A stretch of 64,000 bases of DNA from Parabacteroides timonensis. GTDB taxonomy: Bacteria > Bacteroidota > Bacteroidia > Bacteroidales > Tannerellaceae. Every line of letters begins with the position of its first letter. Position 1 is the first letter of the stretch. The notes beneath the pieces are model-generated. The model did not search any database. It saw only the letters and a list, made by a program, of their open reading frames with translations, and had not been told where the DNA came from. Made by a program: the position numbers and the translations under genes. The stretch covers positions 2,155,760 through 2,219,759 of the forward strand of contig NZ_LT669941.1 of the NCBI RefSeq assembly GCF_900128505.1, given 5' to 3'. Positions 41,916 to 50,090 of the stretch are shown one piece after another.

Positions 41916-42941
41916 TTAATTATCCATAGCTTCTTTCAAATCCTGTTCAAACTGTGTAATATCCTCTCCTGTCGTATCCCAGGAAGTAACCAGACGCGCT
42001 TCATTGTTTTCTTCATTCCACATATAGAAGAAATAACGTTCCAGCAGTTTCTTCAAAGGTTCGGAAGGGATAGTAAAGAATATCTGATTCGTTTCTACCT
42101 TCTGTGTAAATTGTATCTGAGGATATTGCTTTAATGCTTCTGCCAATTTCGCAGCACTGATATTGGCTTTTATGGCGTTTTCAAGCCATAAGTTATTTTC
42201 CAGATAAGGAATGAACTGGGCAGACAAATAACGGAGTTTAGATGCAAGCTGGGCAGATTGTTTTCTGTAATATTGCAAATTTTCGGTTATTTCAGGACGG
42301 AACGAAATAACAGCTTCTCCCATCATCATACCATTTTTAGTACCTCCAAAACTCAGAATATCCACACCTGCATCTACTGTAACCTGCTTCATGGAGCAGT
42401 TCAGATAAGCACAGGCATTTGCCAGGCGGGCTCCGTCCATATGAAGGTACATATTGTGAGCATGCAACAGATCAGCTATTGCTTTTACTTCTTCTATCGT
42501 GTAAACAGTACCTAATTCAGAGACCTGTGAAATATATACCGCTTTAGGTTGCGAATGATGGCAAACGCCAAAGTTATGTAAACGGGGTCTGATCAATTCC
42601 GGGGTGAGCTTGCCGTCGCTTGTTGGAATAGTTACTACCGCACATCCGGTCATACGCGCCGGCGCACCGCATTCATCTACATTAATATGTGCAGTCTCTG
42701 CACACAATATACTGTTAAAAGGACGTGTAACAGCCTGTAAGGCCACCGAATTGGCTCCGGTTCCGTTAAAAACAAAGAAAGGGGAAGCCTCTTCACCAAA
42801 TATACTTTTAATCTTTGCTACTGCGGCTGCTGTCCAAGGGTCATCACCATATCCTATTGCGTGATCCTCATTTGCCTTAATCACGGCTTCCATAATTAAC
42901 GGATGGACGCCGGAGTTGTTATCACTTGCAAAACTTCTCAT
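41916..42941 (-). CDS. ltaE: Low-specificity L-threonine aldolase
   Basis: A pyridoxal-phosphate enzyme that splits L-threonine or allo-threonine to glycine and acetaldehyde; glycine would feed purine synthesis. The 341-aa protein starts RSFASDNNSGVHPLIMEAVI and carries GYGDDPWTAAAVAKIKSIFG near residues 35-54, a phosphate-binding FNGTGANSVAL, the Asp of YLHMDGARLANA near 165-176, and the cofactor lysine in LSFGGTKNGMMMGE near 200. It leads the salvage run, 9 bases before the nuclease/phosphatase gene, with a promoter box at 42962-42969. Some relatives are annotated beta-eliminating lyases, so exact substrate is not certain. Confidence 0.88.
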   Translation of the reverse strand: MRSFASDNNSGVHPLIMEAVIKANEDHAIGYGDDPWTAAAVAKIKSIFGEEASPFFVFNGTGANSVALQAVTRPFNSILCAETAHINVDECGAPARMTGCAVVTIPTSDGKLTPELIRPRLHNFGVCHHSQPKAVYISQVSELGTVYTIEEVKAIADLLHAHNMYLHMDGARLANACAYLNCSMKQVTVDAGVDILSFGGTKNGMMMGEAVISFRPEITENLQYYRKQSAQLASKLRYLSAQFIPYLENNLWLENAIKANISAAKLAEALKQYPQIQFTQKVETNQIFFTIPSEPLKKLLERYFFYMWNEENNEARLVTSWDTTGEDITQFEQDLKEAMDN

Positions 42942-42961
42942 TATATTCTTGATTTTTGCGG

Positions 42962-42969
42962 CAAAAGTA
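42962..42969 (-). promoter_or_regulatory. -7 promoter box for the ltaE-led salvage transcript
   Basis: Minus strand reads TACTTTTG, matching TAnnTTTG, 21 bases before the ATG at 42941. Confidence 0.55.
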
Positions 42970-43013
42970 CGGATTTATTCATTAATATGTCATTTTTATA
43001 ATCCATATATTAA

Positions 43014-43051
43014 AAAAAGAAGGAGCACTCTTTCGAACACTCCTTCTTTTT
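43014..43051 (-). terminator. Intrinsic terminator after the sigma factor gene
   Basis: Perfect 12-base arms AAAAAGAAGGAG (43014-43025) and CTCCTTCTTTTT (43040-43051) with a 14-base loop. On the minus strand the hairpin follows the sigma factor stop at 43080 and leads into a T-rich tract. Confidence 0.75.
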
Positions 43052-43079
43052 ATTAACTTGTTTGTTAGAATATTAACCA

Positions 43080-43589
43080 TTATCCAAGGCGAAAATCCTT
43101 CAAAACTTTCTGCAATTCCTGGCGGGCAAAGAATATACGGCTCTTTACTGTTCCCAGCGGTACATTCAATTTATCTGCGATCTCATTATATTTATAACCA
43201 CTCAAAAACATTGAGAAAGGAACTTTAAGTTCATCGTTCAACCCATTGATAGCCTTGGTGATCTCTTGAATCTGATAGGCTCCGTCCGGAGAGTCAAATC
43301 CCGAATCATTTACGACGTCCAAATTATACAAATCGACACCTTGGTCTACTACTGTTTGCGTACGAACTATCTTATGATAATTATTAATGAAAATGTTACG
43401 CATGACGGTCAGGACCCATCCTTTGAAATTAATATTGTCAACGAACTTTTCCTGATTGTCTAAAACCTTCAGCGTTGTGTCTTGCATCAAATCTTGGGCG
43501 TCATCCCGATTTGCAGTGAGCATCAGTGCAAAATTCATCATGTTTTCTTGCATGCTCAGTAATTTTTTCTGAAATTGCAACGCATTCAT
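43080..43589 (-). CDS. ECF-type RNA polymerase sigma factor
   Basis: A 169-aa extracytoplasmic-function sigma factor. Region 2 contains MLTANRDDAQDLMQDTTLKV (near residues 23-42) and KGWVLTVMRNIFINNYHKIV; region 4 is GLNDELKVPFSMFLSGYKYN followed by IADKLNVPLGTVKSRIFFAR, the helix-turn-helix that reads the -35 element. There is no anti-sigma (FecR-like) gene next to it and no SusC-type receptor, so it is not a FecI-type iron regulator by context. It is a single-gene transcript whose promoter is overlapped by a palindrome at 43626-43655. Confidence 0.93.
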   Translation of the reverse strand: MNALQFQKKLLSMQENMMNFALMLTANRDDAQDLMQDTTLKVLDNQEKFVDNINFKGWVLTVMRNIFINNYHKIVRTQTVVDQGVDLYNLDVVNDSGFDSPDGAYQIQEITKAINGLNDELKVPFSMFLSGYKYNEIADKLNVPLGTVKSRIFFARQELQKVLKDFRLG

Positions 43590-43625
43590 ACTATTACTTA
43601 TTTATAAAAGGTTAATACCGGTTAA

Positions 43626-43662
43626 GTATTGCCTCTCACTATCGAGAGACAATACAAATATA
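43626..43662 (-). promoter_or_regulatory. -7 box overlapped by a palindrome before the sigma gene
   Basis: Minus strand has TATATTTG at 43662-43655. Directly after it, arms GTATTGCCTCTC (43626-43637) and GAGAGACAATAC (43644-43655) pair at 11 of 12 positions around ACTATC, covering the expected transcription start. It could be an operator or, with a G-U wobble on the minus strand, a hairpin at the 5' end of the message. The rest of the gap 43663-43852 is A/T-rich without further signals. Confidence 0.5.
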
Positions 43663-43852
43663 GGAATTTTTTCTGAAATAAATAAGGCATTGAGGAATAT
43701 TAATATTAAAAACCGTAACTTAATATATTTATAGTAAATGTCACTGAGAATGAACAGCATTTGCAAGTTCAAGACTTGTGAAATTATAAAATTTACAAGT
43801 TTCAAGTTACAATTTTCAACAATGTATAAAAAAATATAGATAATTAGACAAA

Positions 43853-45238
43853 ATGATGAAAAATTCAGGAATCTTGTGCACGCTATTAATTCTACTGGTA
43901 ACAACCTTTGTTTCAGCAGCTAAAGACGCGCCACTCATTTACCAGATTGATATAAAAAAAGAGATAGATAATACGACTCGTATATATCTTAGTAACGGAT
44001 TGACAGAGGCAAACTCGCTGGGCGCCGACGCAGTCCTGATCCATATGAATACATATGGCGGATTACTCGAAGCGGCAGATTCAATGCGTACGGCAATACT
44101 GTACAATCCGGTTCCCGTTTATGTTTTTATCGATAACAACGCTGCCTCAGCCGGAGCACTCATTTCGATTGCCTGTGAAAAAATCTTTATGAGGAAAGGA
44201 GCCAATATCGGTGCAGCTACGGTAGTCAATCAAACCGGAGCCGCCATGCCCGACAAATATCAGTCGTATATGCGTTCCATGATACGTTCCACAGCGGAGG
44301 CTCATGGAAAAGACACGATTATCCAGGGAAAAGACACCACTTTCAAATGGAAAAGAGACCCTCTGATTGCAGAAGCAATGGTAGACGAACGGGTTGTCAT
44401 CCCCAACCTGATCGATACAGGAAAAGTACTCACCTTCACCGCTGACGAAGCGCAACAGTGGGGTTATTGTGACGGGATAGCAGAAACTCCCGACGAAGTA
44501 ATCACCAAATATCTGGGATATAACACCTATGAATTGAAGACATATAAACCATCCTGGTTCGACGATCTGAAAGGTTTCCTCATGAATCCGATGTTACAAT
44601 CACTGCTTATCATTATTATTATAGGTGGAATTTATTTTGAAATGCAAACACCGGGATTAGGGTTTCCGTCGGCGGCAGCAATTATTGCTGCTATCTTATA
44701 TTTTGCACCTTTGTATCTGGACGGATTGGCTCAAAACTGGGAAATATTGGTATTTATCATCGGATTGTTACTTATTGTTGCAGAGATATTTGTTATTCCC
44801 GGTTTTGGGATAGCCGGGATCAGTGGTATAATTTTCCTGGTTGCGGGCCTAACCCTTAGCCTACTCAATAATACGGATTTCAACTTTGAAGGCGTTTCTA
44901 CCAAAGAAATCGGAGAAGCCTGCCTGACAGTATTGGTCGGACTCGGTCTCGGATTCGTTTTAATGATCTGGCTATCCAACAAAATCGGAGCAAAAGGTCT
45001 GATGCGGAAAGTTGCACTCCATAAAGATCTGGAAGAAGCGCACTCCTCTCCTTCCCTCACACCTCTTATCGGAAAAGAAGGAACAGCCTTTACAGTGCTC
45101 CGTCCTTCCGGCAAAGTAATCATTGACGACGAATTATACGATGGTGTATCCGATTCCGGCTTTATAGAAAAGGGTACAAGGGTCAAAGTCGTCCGTTTCG
45201 AGAATGCCCAGATATACGTAGAAACATTACATTTATAA
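43853..45238 (+). CDS. NfeD-family membrane-bound serine protease (ClpP class)
   Basis: A 461-aa membrane protein. A signal peptide (SGILCTLLILLVTTFVSAA) leads to a ClpP/crotonase-like protease domain facing the periplasm: IHMNTYGGLLEAADSMRTAI near residues 63-82, the catalytic Ser in NNAASAGALISIACEKIF near 98-115, and the Lys/Ala-rich helix around IGAATVVNQTGAAMPDKYQS. Four to five helices follow (MLQSLLIIIIIGGIYFEMQT onward), and the C-terminal NfeD OB-fold (LIGKEGTAFTVLRPSGKVII) ends the protein. Long NfeD proteins of this type work with flotillin-like partners in membrane quality control; no such gene is adjacent. Its end overlaps the convergent AlbA-type gene by 6 bases. Confidence 0.92.
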   Translation: MMKNSGILCTLLILLVTTFVSAAKDAPLIYQIDIKKEIDNTTRIYLSNGLTEANSLGADAVLIHMNTYGGLLEAADSMRTAILYNPVPVYVFIDNNAASAGALISIACEKIFMRKGANIGAATVVNQTGAAMPDKYQSYMRSMIRSTAEAHGKDTIIQGKDTTFKWKRDPLIAEAMVDERVVIPNLIDTGKVLTFTADEAQQWGYCDGIAETPDEVITKYLGYNTYELKTYKPSWFDDLKGFLMNPMLQSLLIIIIIGGIYFEMQTPGLGFPSAAAIIAAILYFAPLYLDGLAQNWEILVFIIGLLLIVAEIFVIPGFGIAGISGIIFLVAGLTLSLLNNTDFNFEGVSTKEIGEACLTVLVGLGLGFVLMIWLSNKIGAKGLMRKVALHKDLEEAHSSPSLTPLIGKEGTAFTVLRPSGKVIIDDELYDGVSDSGFIEKGTRVKVVRFENAQIYVETLHL

Positions 45239-45886
45239 AGGCAGATCTGCCCCCGGTATGCGTTGATACAGGATACGCTTGTCTATAACCACATACTGGA
45301 GGGCATCGATTGCCAGCAGATCACTCAGGATATTCTTGGCCGTGTAATAATTTACGCGGCCAATCCGGCAAAGCTGGCTTACATTAATATATGGGTGCTC
45401 GTCGAGGTAGACAAACAAACGTTCCACGGGCTTACTTATCTTCAGTAAAGTTCCATCCGGCTTATGCTTCTTTTCCCAGGACAGCATAAGGACTTCATTC
45501 GCCAGGATGTTTTCATCTGCTACACGGATATAGGCTTTATATTTATCTTCTTTATCAGGTGCCAGATGAGGTTTCTCTTCACTGGGTGCTATATAAACCT
45601 CCAGCACTGTTTTTCCGTTTATCTCCCAACGGGTAGCTTCAAAAGGAACTTCCGGACGGGTGTACATTTTCGAAGCGGCTTCTATCATATAATACTCTTC
45701 CTCACTACGGACACCGGAAATATTTCCGTTATCTTTCACTCCTATCAGCAACCGACCGCCATCGGTATTGGCAAAAGCAGACAAGGTACGGGCAATCTTT
45801 TTACTGTCGCTCACCTCGAACTTAAAGTCGAGTTGTTGATGCTCGCCCTGTTCTATCAATGCTTCTATCGGATGTTTCTTCTTCAT
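45233..45886 (-). CDS. AlbA_2 (Schlafen-like) domain protein with C-terminal winged helix
   Basis: A 217-aa protein. The N-terminal AlbA_2 domain shows GEHQQLDFKFEVSDSKKIAR, then AFANTDGGRLLIGVKDNGNI near residues 37-56, the signature of this putative nucleic-acid-binding domain. The C-terminal part (LFVYLDEHPYINVSQLCRIG, then INYYTAKNILSDLLAI-like sequence) looks like a winged helix. Such proteins are often annotated ATP-binding or transcriptional regulators, with no defined targets. It shares a short divergent region (45887-45956) with the KefB-type antiporter gene, which could be its target. Confidence 0.85.
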   Translation of the reverse strand: MKKKHPIEALIEQGEHQQLDFKFEVSDSKKIARTLSAFANTDGGRLLIGVKDNGNISGVRSEEEYYMIEAASKMYTRPEVPFEATRWEINGKTVLEVYIAPSEEKPHLAPDKEDKYKAYIRVADENILANEVLMLSWEKKHKPDGTLLKISKPVERLFVYLDEHPYINVSQLCRIGRVNYYTAKNILSDLLAIDALQYVVIDKRILYQRIPGADLPL

Positions 45887-45926
45887 TTTGGCATATTATT
45901 TGACCGACAAAATTAAAATAAATGTC

Positions 45927-45934
45927 TAACTTTG
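45927..45934 (+). promoter_or_regulatory. -7 promoter box for the KefB-type antiporter gene
   Basis: TAACTTTG matches TAnnTTTG and lies 22 bases before the ATG at 45957, within the divergent gap shared with the AlbA_2 gene. Confidence 0.55.
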
Positions 45935-45956
45935 CCAACGGAAAAAGAATGAAAGC

Positions 45957-48218
45957 ATGTCTCAGATTCCTTCATTAATTTCAGACCTGGCAGTAATATT
46001 GATTTCTGCGGGACTTGTTACTTTGCTTTTCAAGAGATTGAAGCAACCAGTCGTACTTGGCTACATTGTTGCCGGAATCCTGGCCGGACCAGCCATAAAA
46101 GAAATTCCCACCGTTACAGACATAGAAAGTATCCGTATTTGGGCAGATATAGGTGTTGTGTTCCTGCTTTTTGCGTTAGGACTCGACTTCAGTTTCAAAA
46201 AACTGATGAAAGTCGGGGGGACTGCTGTCATCGGAGCAATAACGGTCGTGATCGGAATGATGACATTCGGATATATCACAGGTCTTTCGTTGGGTTGGGG
46301 GCATATGAACAGCCTTTTTCTCGGTGGGATGCTTTCCATGTCGTCTACAACAATTATATTTAAGGCTTTCGATGATATGGGACTCCGCAACCAGCGGTTT
46401 GCAGGTGTAGTATTCGGAATTTTGGTAGTAGAAGATTTATTTGCCGTCCTGTTGATGGTACTGCTTTCCACTCTGGCCGTCAGCAAGCATGTCGAAGGTA
46501 TGGAATTACTGGACAGCGTGATCAAACTCGGCGTTTTCCTGCTTTTCTGTTTCGTTGTGGGTATTTACCTGATTCCTTCTTTCCTGAGAAGGGCCAGAAC
46601 ATTCCTCAATGACGAAACATTACTGATCGTCAGCCTCGGTCTCTGCCTCGGAATGGTGATGATTGCTACTAAAGCCGGATTCTCTTCTGCATTAGGAGCC
46701 TTTGTAATGGGATCGATTCTGGCCGAAACGATCGATGCCGAACATATCGAACATATAGTGAAACCTGTAAAGGATCTTTTCGGAGCCATCTTCTTTGTTT
46801 CAGTGGGTATGCTGATAGATCCGGTATTACTTTGGGAATATAAAATACCGATCCTGATATTAACGATCGTTGTAATGGTTGGACAAATATTATTCGGCAG
46901 TTTCGGTGTCCTATTATCAGGGCAGACAATAAAAGTCGCTATCCAATCCGGTTTTTCACTGGCACAGATAGGTGAATTTGCTTTCATTATCGCCTCTCTG
47001 GGTCTGACTCTTGGAGTGACGGACAATTTCCTTTATCCGATCGTTGTTGCCGTTTCTGTTATAACGACCTTTTTCACTCCATATATGATACGAATGGCTG
47101 AACCTGCTTACAAAATAGCAGAACGTACCATTCCTGCCAGTTGGAAAAGTTTTCTGGAACGCTATTCCTCCGGTTCGAATACGATCCGGCAAAAAAGTAC
47201 CTGGAATAAGCTATTAAAAGCGTTGATACGTATTGTCGGAACTTATACAGCCGTCACACTGGTTCTGATATTTATCTGGTTACAATTCATCGCCCCATTC
47301 ATTATCAGCAAATTACCCGGCATACGAGGAGAAGTCATCTCATTGATCCTGATCCTCATACTGATCTCACCAATGTTACGGGCGATCATGATGAAAAAGA
47401 ACCACTCCGTCGAATACGAGCAATTATGGCACGACAGCAAATACAACCGTGGCCCGCTGGTTTCCCTGATCGTATTACGCATCATATTATGCATAGGCCT
47501 TGTAATGCTTCCTGTTGCGCGCCTGCTGAATGCTGCTGCCGGAATAGCCTTTGCTATCGCCGCGACCGTAATAACCCTTGTTATTCTCTCCAAATGGCTT
47601 AAAAAGCAATCGATCCTGATGGAACGTCACTTTTTCACGAATCTGACAGCACGGGAAATGGAAAATGAACGCAACGCTCCCATCAAACAAAGGTTTGCAA
47701 GTCACTTGCTGGAACGTGATCTCCATCTGGCCGACTTCGAAGTCAAACAAAATTCACCCAGTATGGGAAAGACACTTAAAGAATTGAATTTCCGGCAAAA
47801 ATGTAACGTAAACATCGTTACTATCATCCGGGGAGACCGACGTATCAATATCCCGGGTGGAAACGAACGGCTTTACCCTTTCGACAAATTGATCGTAGTC
47901 GGTGCAGACGACGAACTGAACCATTTCCGGCAATACATAGAAGAGCGTTATAAAGAATCTTTGAGTAACCGACAGGAAACAAAAGAGGTAAACATGGAGC
48001 AGTTCTTTATCAGCGAAGGTTCCGGACTGATCGGACGAACCATTCTCGAATCAGGAATACGTGACAATTCCGGCTGTCTGGTCATCGGTATCGAACGGGA
48101 TGCCCATTCGATCAAAAATCCGCCTCCTACTACTGTATTTGAACAAAACGATATAGTATGGATTGTAGGTGAACACGAAAAAGTGGTACGTCTCAGCGAA
48201 GGAAAAACAGTAAAATAA
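45957..48218 (+). CDS. KefB-type cation:proton antiporter with C-terminal TrkA-C domains
   Basis: A CPA2-family potassium or sodium:proton antiporter, 753 aa. The first ~380 residues are the 12-13-helix exchanger core: LKQPVVLGYIVAGILAGPAI near 28-47, WADIGVVFLLFALGLDFSFK near 62-81 and SMSSTTIIFKAFDDMGLRNQ with the ion-site region. After it come four more helices (about 415-560), then two TrkA-C-like beta domains (LADFEVKQNSPSMGKTLKEL near 590 and EGSGLIGRTILESGIRDNSG near 680), which usually bind a small regulatory ligand. No TrkA-N nucleotide-binding fold is seen between core and TrkA-C. kdsB follows after 30 bases on the same strand. Confidence 0.9.
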   Translation: MSQIPSLISDLAVILISAGLVTLLFKRLKQPVVLGYIVAGILAGPAIKEIPTVTDIESIRIWADIGVVFLLFALGLDFSFKKLMKVGGTAVIGAITVVIGMMTFGYITGLSLGWGHMNSLFLGGMLSMSSTTIIFKAFDDMGLRNQRFAGVVFGILVVEDLFAVLLMVLLSTLAVSKHVEGMELLDSVIKLGVFLLFCFVVGIYLIPSFLRRARTFLNDETLLIVSLGLCLGMVMIATKAGFSSALGAFVMGSILAETIDAEHIEHIVKPVKDLFGAIFFVSVGMLIDPVLLWEYKIPILILTIVVMVGQILFGSFGVLLSGQTIKVAIQSGFSLAQIGEFAFIIASLGLTLGVTDNFLYPIVVAVSVITTFFTPYMIRMAEPAYKIAERTIPASWKSFLERYSSGSNTIRQKSTWNKLLKALIRIVGTYTAVTLVLIFIWLQFIAPFIISKLPGIRGEVISLILILILISPMLRAIMMKKNHSVEYEQLWHDSKYNRGPLVSLIVLRIILCIGLVMLPVARLLNAAAGIAFAIAATVITLVILSKWLKKQSILMERHFFTNLTAREMENERNAPIKQRFASHLLERDLHLADFEVKQNSPSMGKTLKELNFRQKCNVNIVTIIRGDRRINIPGGNERLYPFDKLIVVGADDELNHFRQYIEERYKESLSNRQETKEVNMEQFFISEGSGLIGRTILESGIRDNSGCLVIGIERDAHSIKNPPPTTVFEQNDIVWIVGEHEKVVRLSEGKTVK

Positions 48219-48248
48219 CGATTTAATAAACAAATAAATAACCGGAGT

Positions 48249-49007
48249 ATGAAATTTATCGGAATAATACCGGCAAGATATGCCTCAACCCGCTTTCCTG
48301 GAAAGCCTTTGGCTGACATGGCCGGAAAGCCTATGATACAACGCGTCTATGAACAAGTAAAAGATGTTCTGGATGCAGTATGCGTTGCAACTGACGATGA
48401 CCGCATTGAAGCGGCTGTAAAATCTTTCGGCGGAGAAGTTGTTATGACTTCCGATCAACACCGAAGCGGGACAGACCGTTGTTACGAAGCTTATACAAAA
48501 GTAGGTGAAGGTTACGACGTAATCGTTAATATCCAGGGAGATGAGCCTTTCATCCATCCGGAACAAATAGAAACATTGAAAGCTTGTTTTTCGGACACCA
48601 ACACACAAATCGCCACCCTGGTGAAACCATTCCGGCCGGACGATGACTTCGAAACGACGCTATTCAATGCCAATTCACCGAAAGTCGTCCTGAATAAAAA
48701 CAGTGAAGCCATGTACTTCAGCCGTTCGATTATCCCCTATATGAGAGGCAAGAACTACCAGGAATGGCTACCCAATCACACCTATTATAAACATATCGGA
48801 TTATACGCCTACCGCGCCGATACATTAAAAGAAATTACCCGCCTGCCACAATCACCGCTCGAACTGGCCGAAAGCCTGGAACAGCTCCGGTGGCTTGAAA
48901 ACGGATATAGAATAAAAGTCGGCATTACTTCACAGGAAACGATCGGTATCGACACACCGGAAGACATGGTGAAAGCCCTGGCTTTCCTTAGGGAACAGCA
49001 TGGCTAA
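48249..49007 (+). CDS. kdsB: 3-deoxy-manno-octulosonate cytidylyltransferase
   Basis: Activates Kdo as CMP-Kdo for lipopolysaccharide inner core synthesis in the cytoplasm. The 252-aa protein opens with IGIIPARYASTRFPGKPLAD (residues 4-23), the nucleotide-binding loop of the family. TDDDRIEAAVKSFGGEVVMT, HRSGTDRCYEA and VNIQGDEPFIHPEQIE near 93-108 complete the CTP and Kdo sites. Length is typical. It lies 30 bases after the antiporter and its last 20 bases overlap the 3' end of a convergent membrane-protein gene. Confidence 0.96.
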   Translation: MKFIGIIPARYASTRFPGKPLADMAGKPMIQRVYEQVKDVLDAVCVATDDDRIEAAVKSFGGEVVMTSDQHRSGTDRCYEAYTKVGEGYDVIVNIQGDEPFIHPEQIETLKACFSDTNTQIATLVKPFRPDDDFETTLFNANSPKVVLNKNSEAMYFSRSIIPYMRGKNYQEWLPNHTYYKHIGLYAYRADTLKEITRLPQSPLELAESLEQLRWLENGYRIKVGITSQETIGIDTPEDMVKALAFLREQHG

Positions 49008-49821
49008 AAACAGAAGCTATCACAAATAACACCAGCAGTCCGGACATGATAGACACCGACCATACGTTGGCAGGCAAATGCCGGATTGCCTTGAACTGTG
49101 TAATAACCAATACGGAAGCAATTGCTATGGCCGGAAAGAAGGCCGGAAGCCATGGATTGGGATATTGATATGCATCAGCCTCCGAAAGGCCATATACACT
49201 TTTAAGAAATTCAGGTAAAACAATTCCTGTTATCAATAGTAAAGCCCAATACACCCATCTTTTTCCCCCTATCTCCGCTTCATACAGTAAAACCAGGATG
49301 ACATAAATAAACAGCCTGCTACCAACCAGCGCATACACTATAAACAATAAGGCAAACCCAACCAGCATCGACAGCAATTTATTCTTAATAGCCATATAGC
49401 CACAAAACAATAATAAAACAATTACCAGCGATAAGATAGAAGCCAGGTGATACCTCTGACTGCAATAAGTTCCCCACTCCAGCACGACAGGCAGCAAAGC
49501 ATATAAAAAAGCCATCTCCCCTACATGAAAACGCTTCAATATATAAGTGAAAGCCCACCACTCCAACAACAAGATAAGAGTAATCAACAAGGCGCCCCCA
49601 CCGATAGGAACCATTAAAGATGAGAGTATTTTAGCCAAAGAACAAGCAAGCAATGCCGGTTTACCTTGACATTCGGACACAGCACCGAATAGCGATGATA
49701 AATCAACGACCTGCTCCTTTTCAAACAAATAATCCGAACCGAAAAACTGGAAAAAAATGATACATGATAATACAAAGACCCCAGTTACAACTCCTTGTAA
49801 AAGCTTTTCTTTCTTACTCAT
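48988..49821 (-). CDS. Multi-pass membrane protein, unknown function
   Basis: A 277-aa integral membrane protein that I do not recognise with confidence; it has some resemblance to the N-terminal part of DUF6057-type proteins. About eight hydrophobic segments are visible, for example VVTGVFVLSCIIFFQFFGSD near residues 11-30, ALLITLILLLEWWAFTYIL near 76-95 and SIMSGLLVLFVIASVFSHAV at the C-terminus. A conserved-looking loop EWGTYCSQRYH lies in the middle. A TAnnTTTG match on the minus strand at 49925-49932 could be its promoter with a leader of about 100 bases. It overlaps the kdsB 3' end by 20 bases in antisense. Confidence 0.7.
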   Translation of the reverse strand: MSKKEKLLQGVVTGVFVLSCIIFFQFFGSDYLFEKEQVVDLSSLFGAVSECQGKPALLACSLAKILSSLMVPIGGGALLITLILLLEWWAFTYILKRFHVGEMAFLYALLPVVLEWGTYCSQRYHLASILSLVIVLLLFCGYMAIKNKLLSMLVGFALLFIVYALVGSRLFIYVILVLLYEAEIGGKRWVYWALLLITGIVLPEFLKSVYGLSEADAYQYPNPWLPAFFPAIAIASVLVITQFKAIRHLPANVWSVSIMSGLLVLFVIASVFSHAVP

Positions 49822-50030
49822 CTTATATGTTTTTTAGAAACGACAAAACAAGATTTTGCCGTCGATCCTCAAAAGTCGTCAACAATAACCTAACAACCAC
49901 ACGTTGACCAATAACCCAATATTGCAAATATATGAATATAAAACAACAAACCTCACGTCCAAGCATTCAAATTCAATAACCTGATCAAAATATGCAATCT
50001 TTTTATTAACATCTTCAACTTATAAGAAAA

Positions 50031-50065
50031 AAGGTGTGTCTGACCTCTCCGGGTCGACACACCTT
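50031..50065 (-). terminator. Intrinsic terminator after yidC
   Basis: AAGGTGTGTC (50031-50040) pairs with GACACACCTT (50056-50065), and GACC (50042-50045) pairs with GGTC (50052-50055) above a single-base bulge. On the minus strand it is followed by TTTTCTTATAAG. It lies 26 bases beyond the yidC stop. The rest of the gap 49822-50030 shows only the possible promoter at 49925-49932. Confidence 0.8.
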
Positions 50066-50090
50066 TTCTTTTATACTAACAAAAAAGATT

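Noticed and set aside
43602..43904. A 100-codon minus-strand frame upstream of the sigma factor
   Set aside because: It spans the sigma promoter region and the start of the NfeD gene, is A/T-driven hydrophobic sequence and has no relatives that I recognise.
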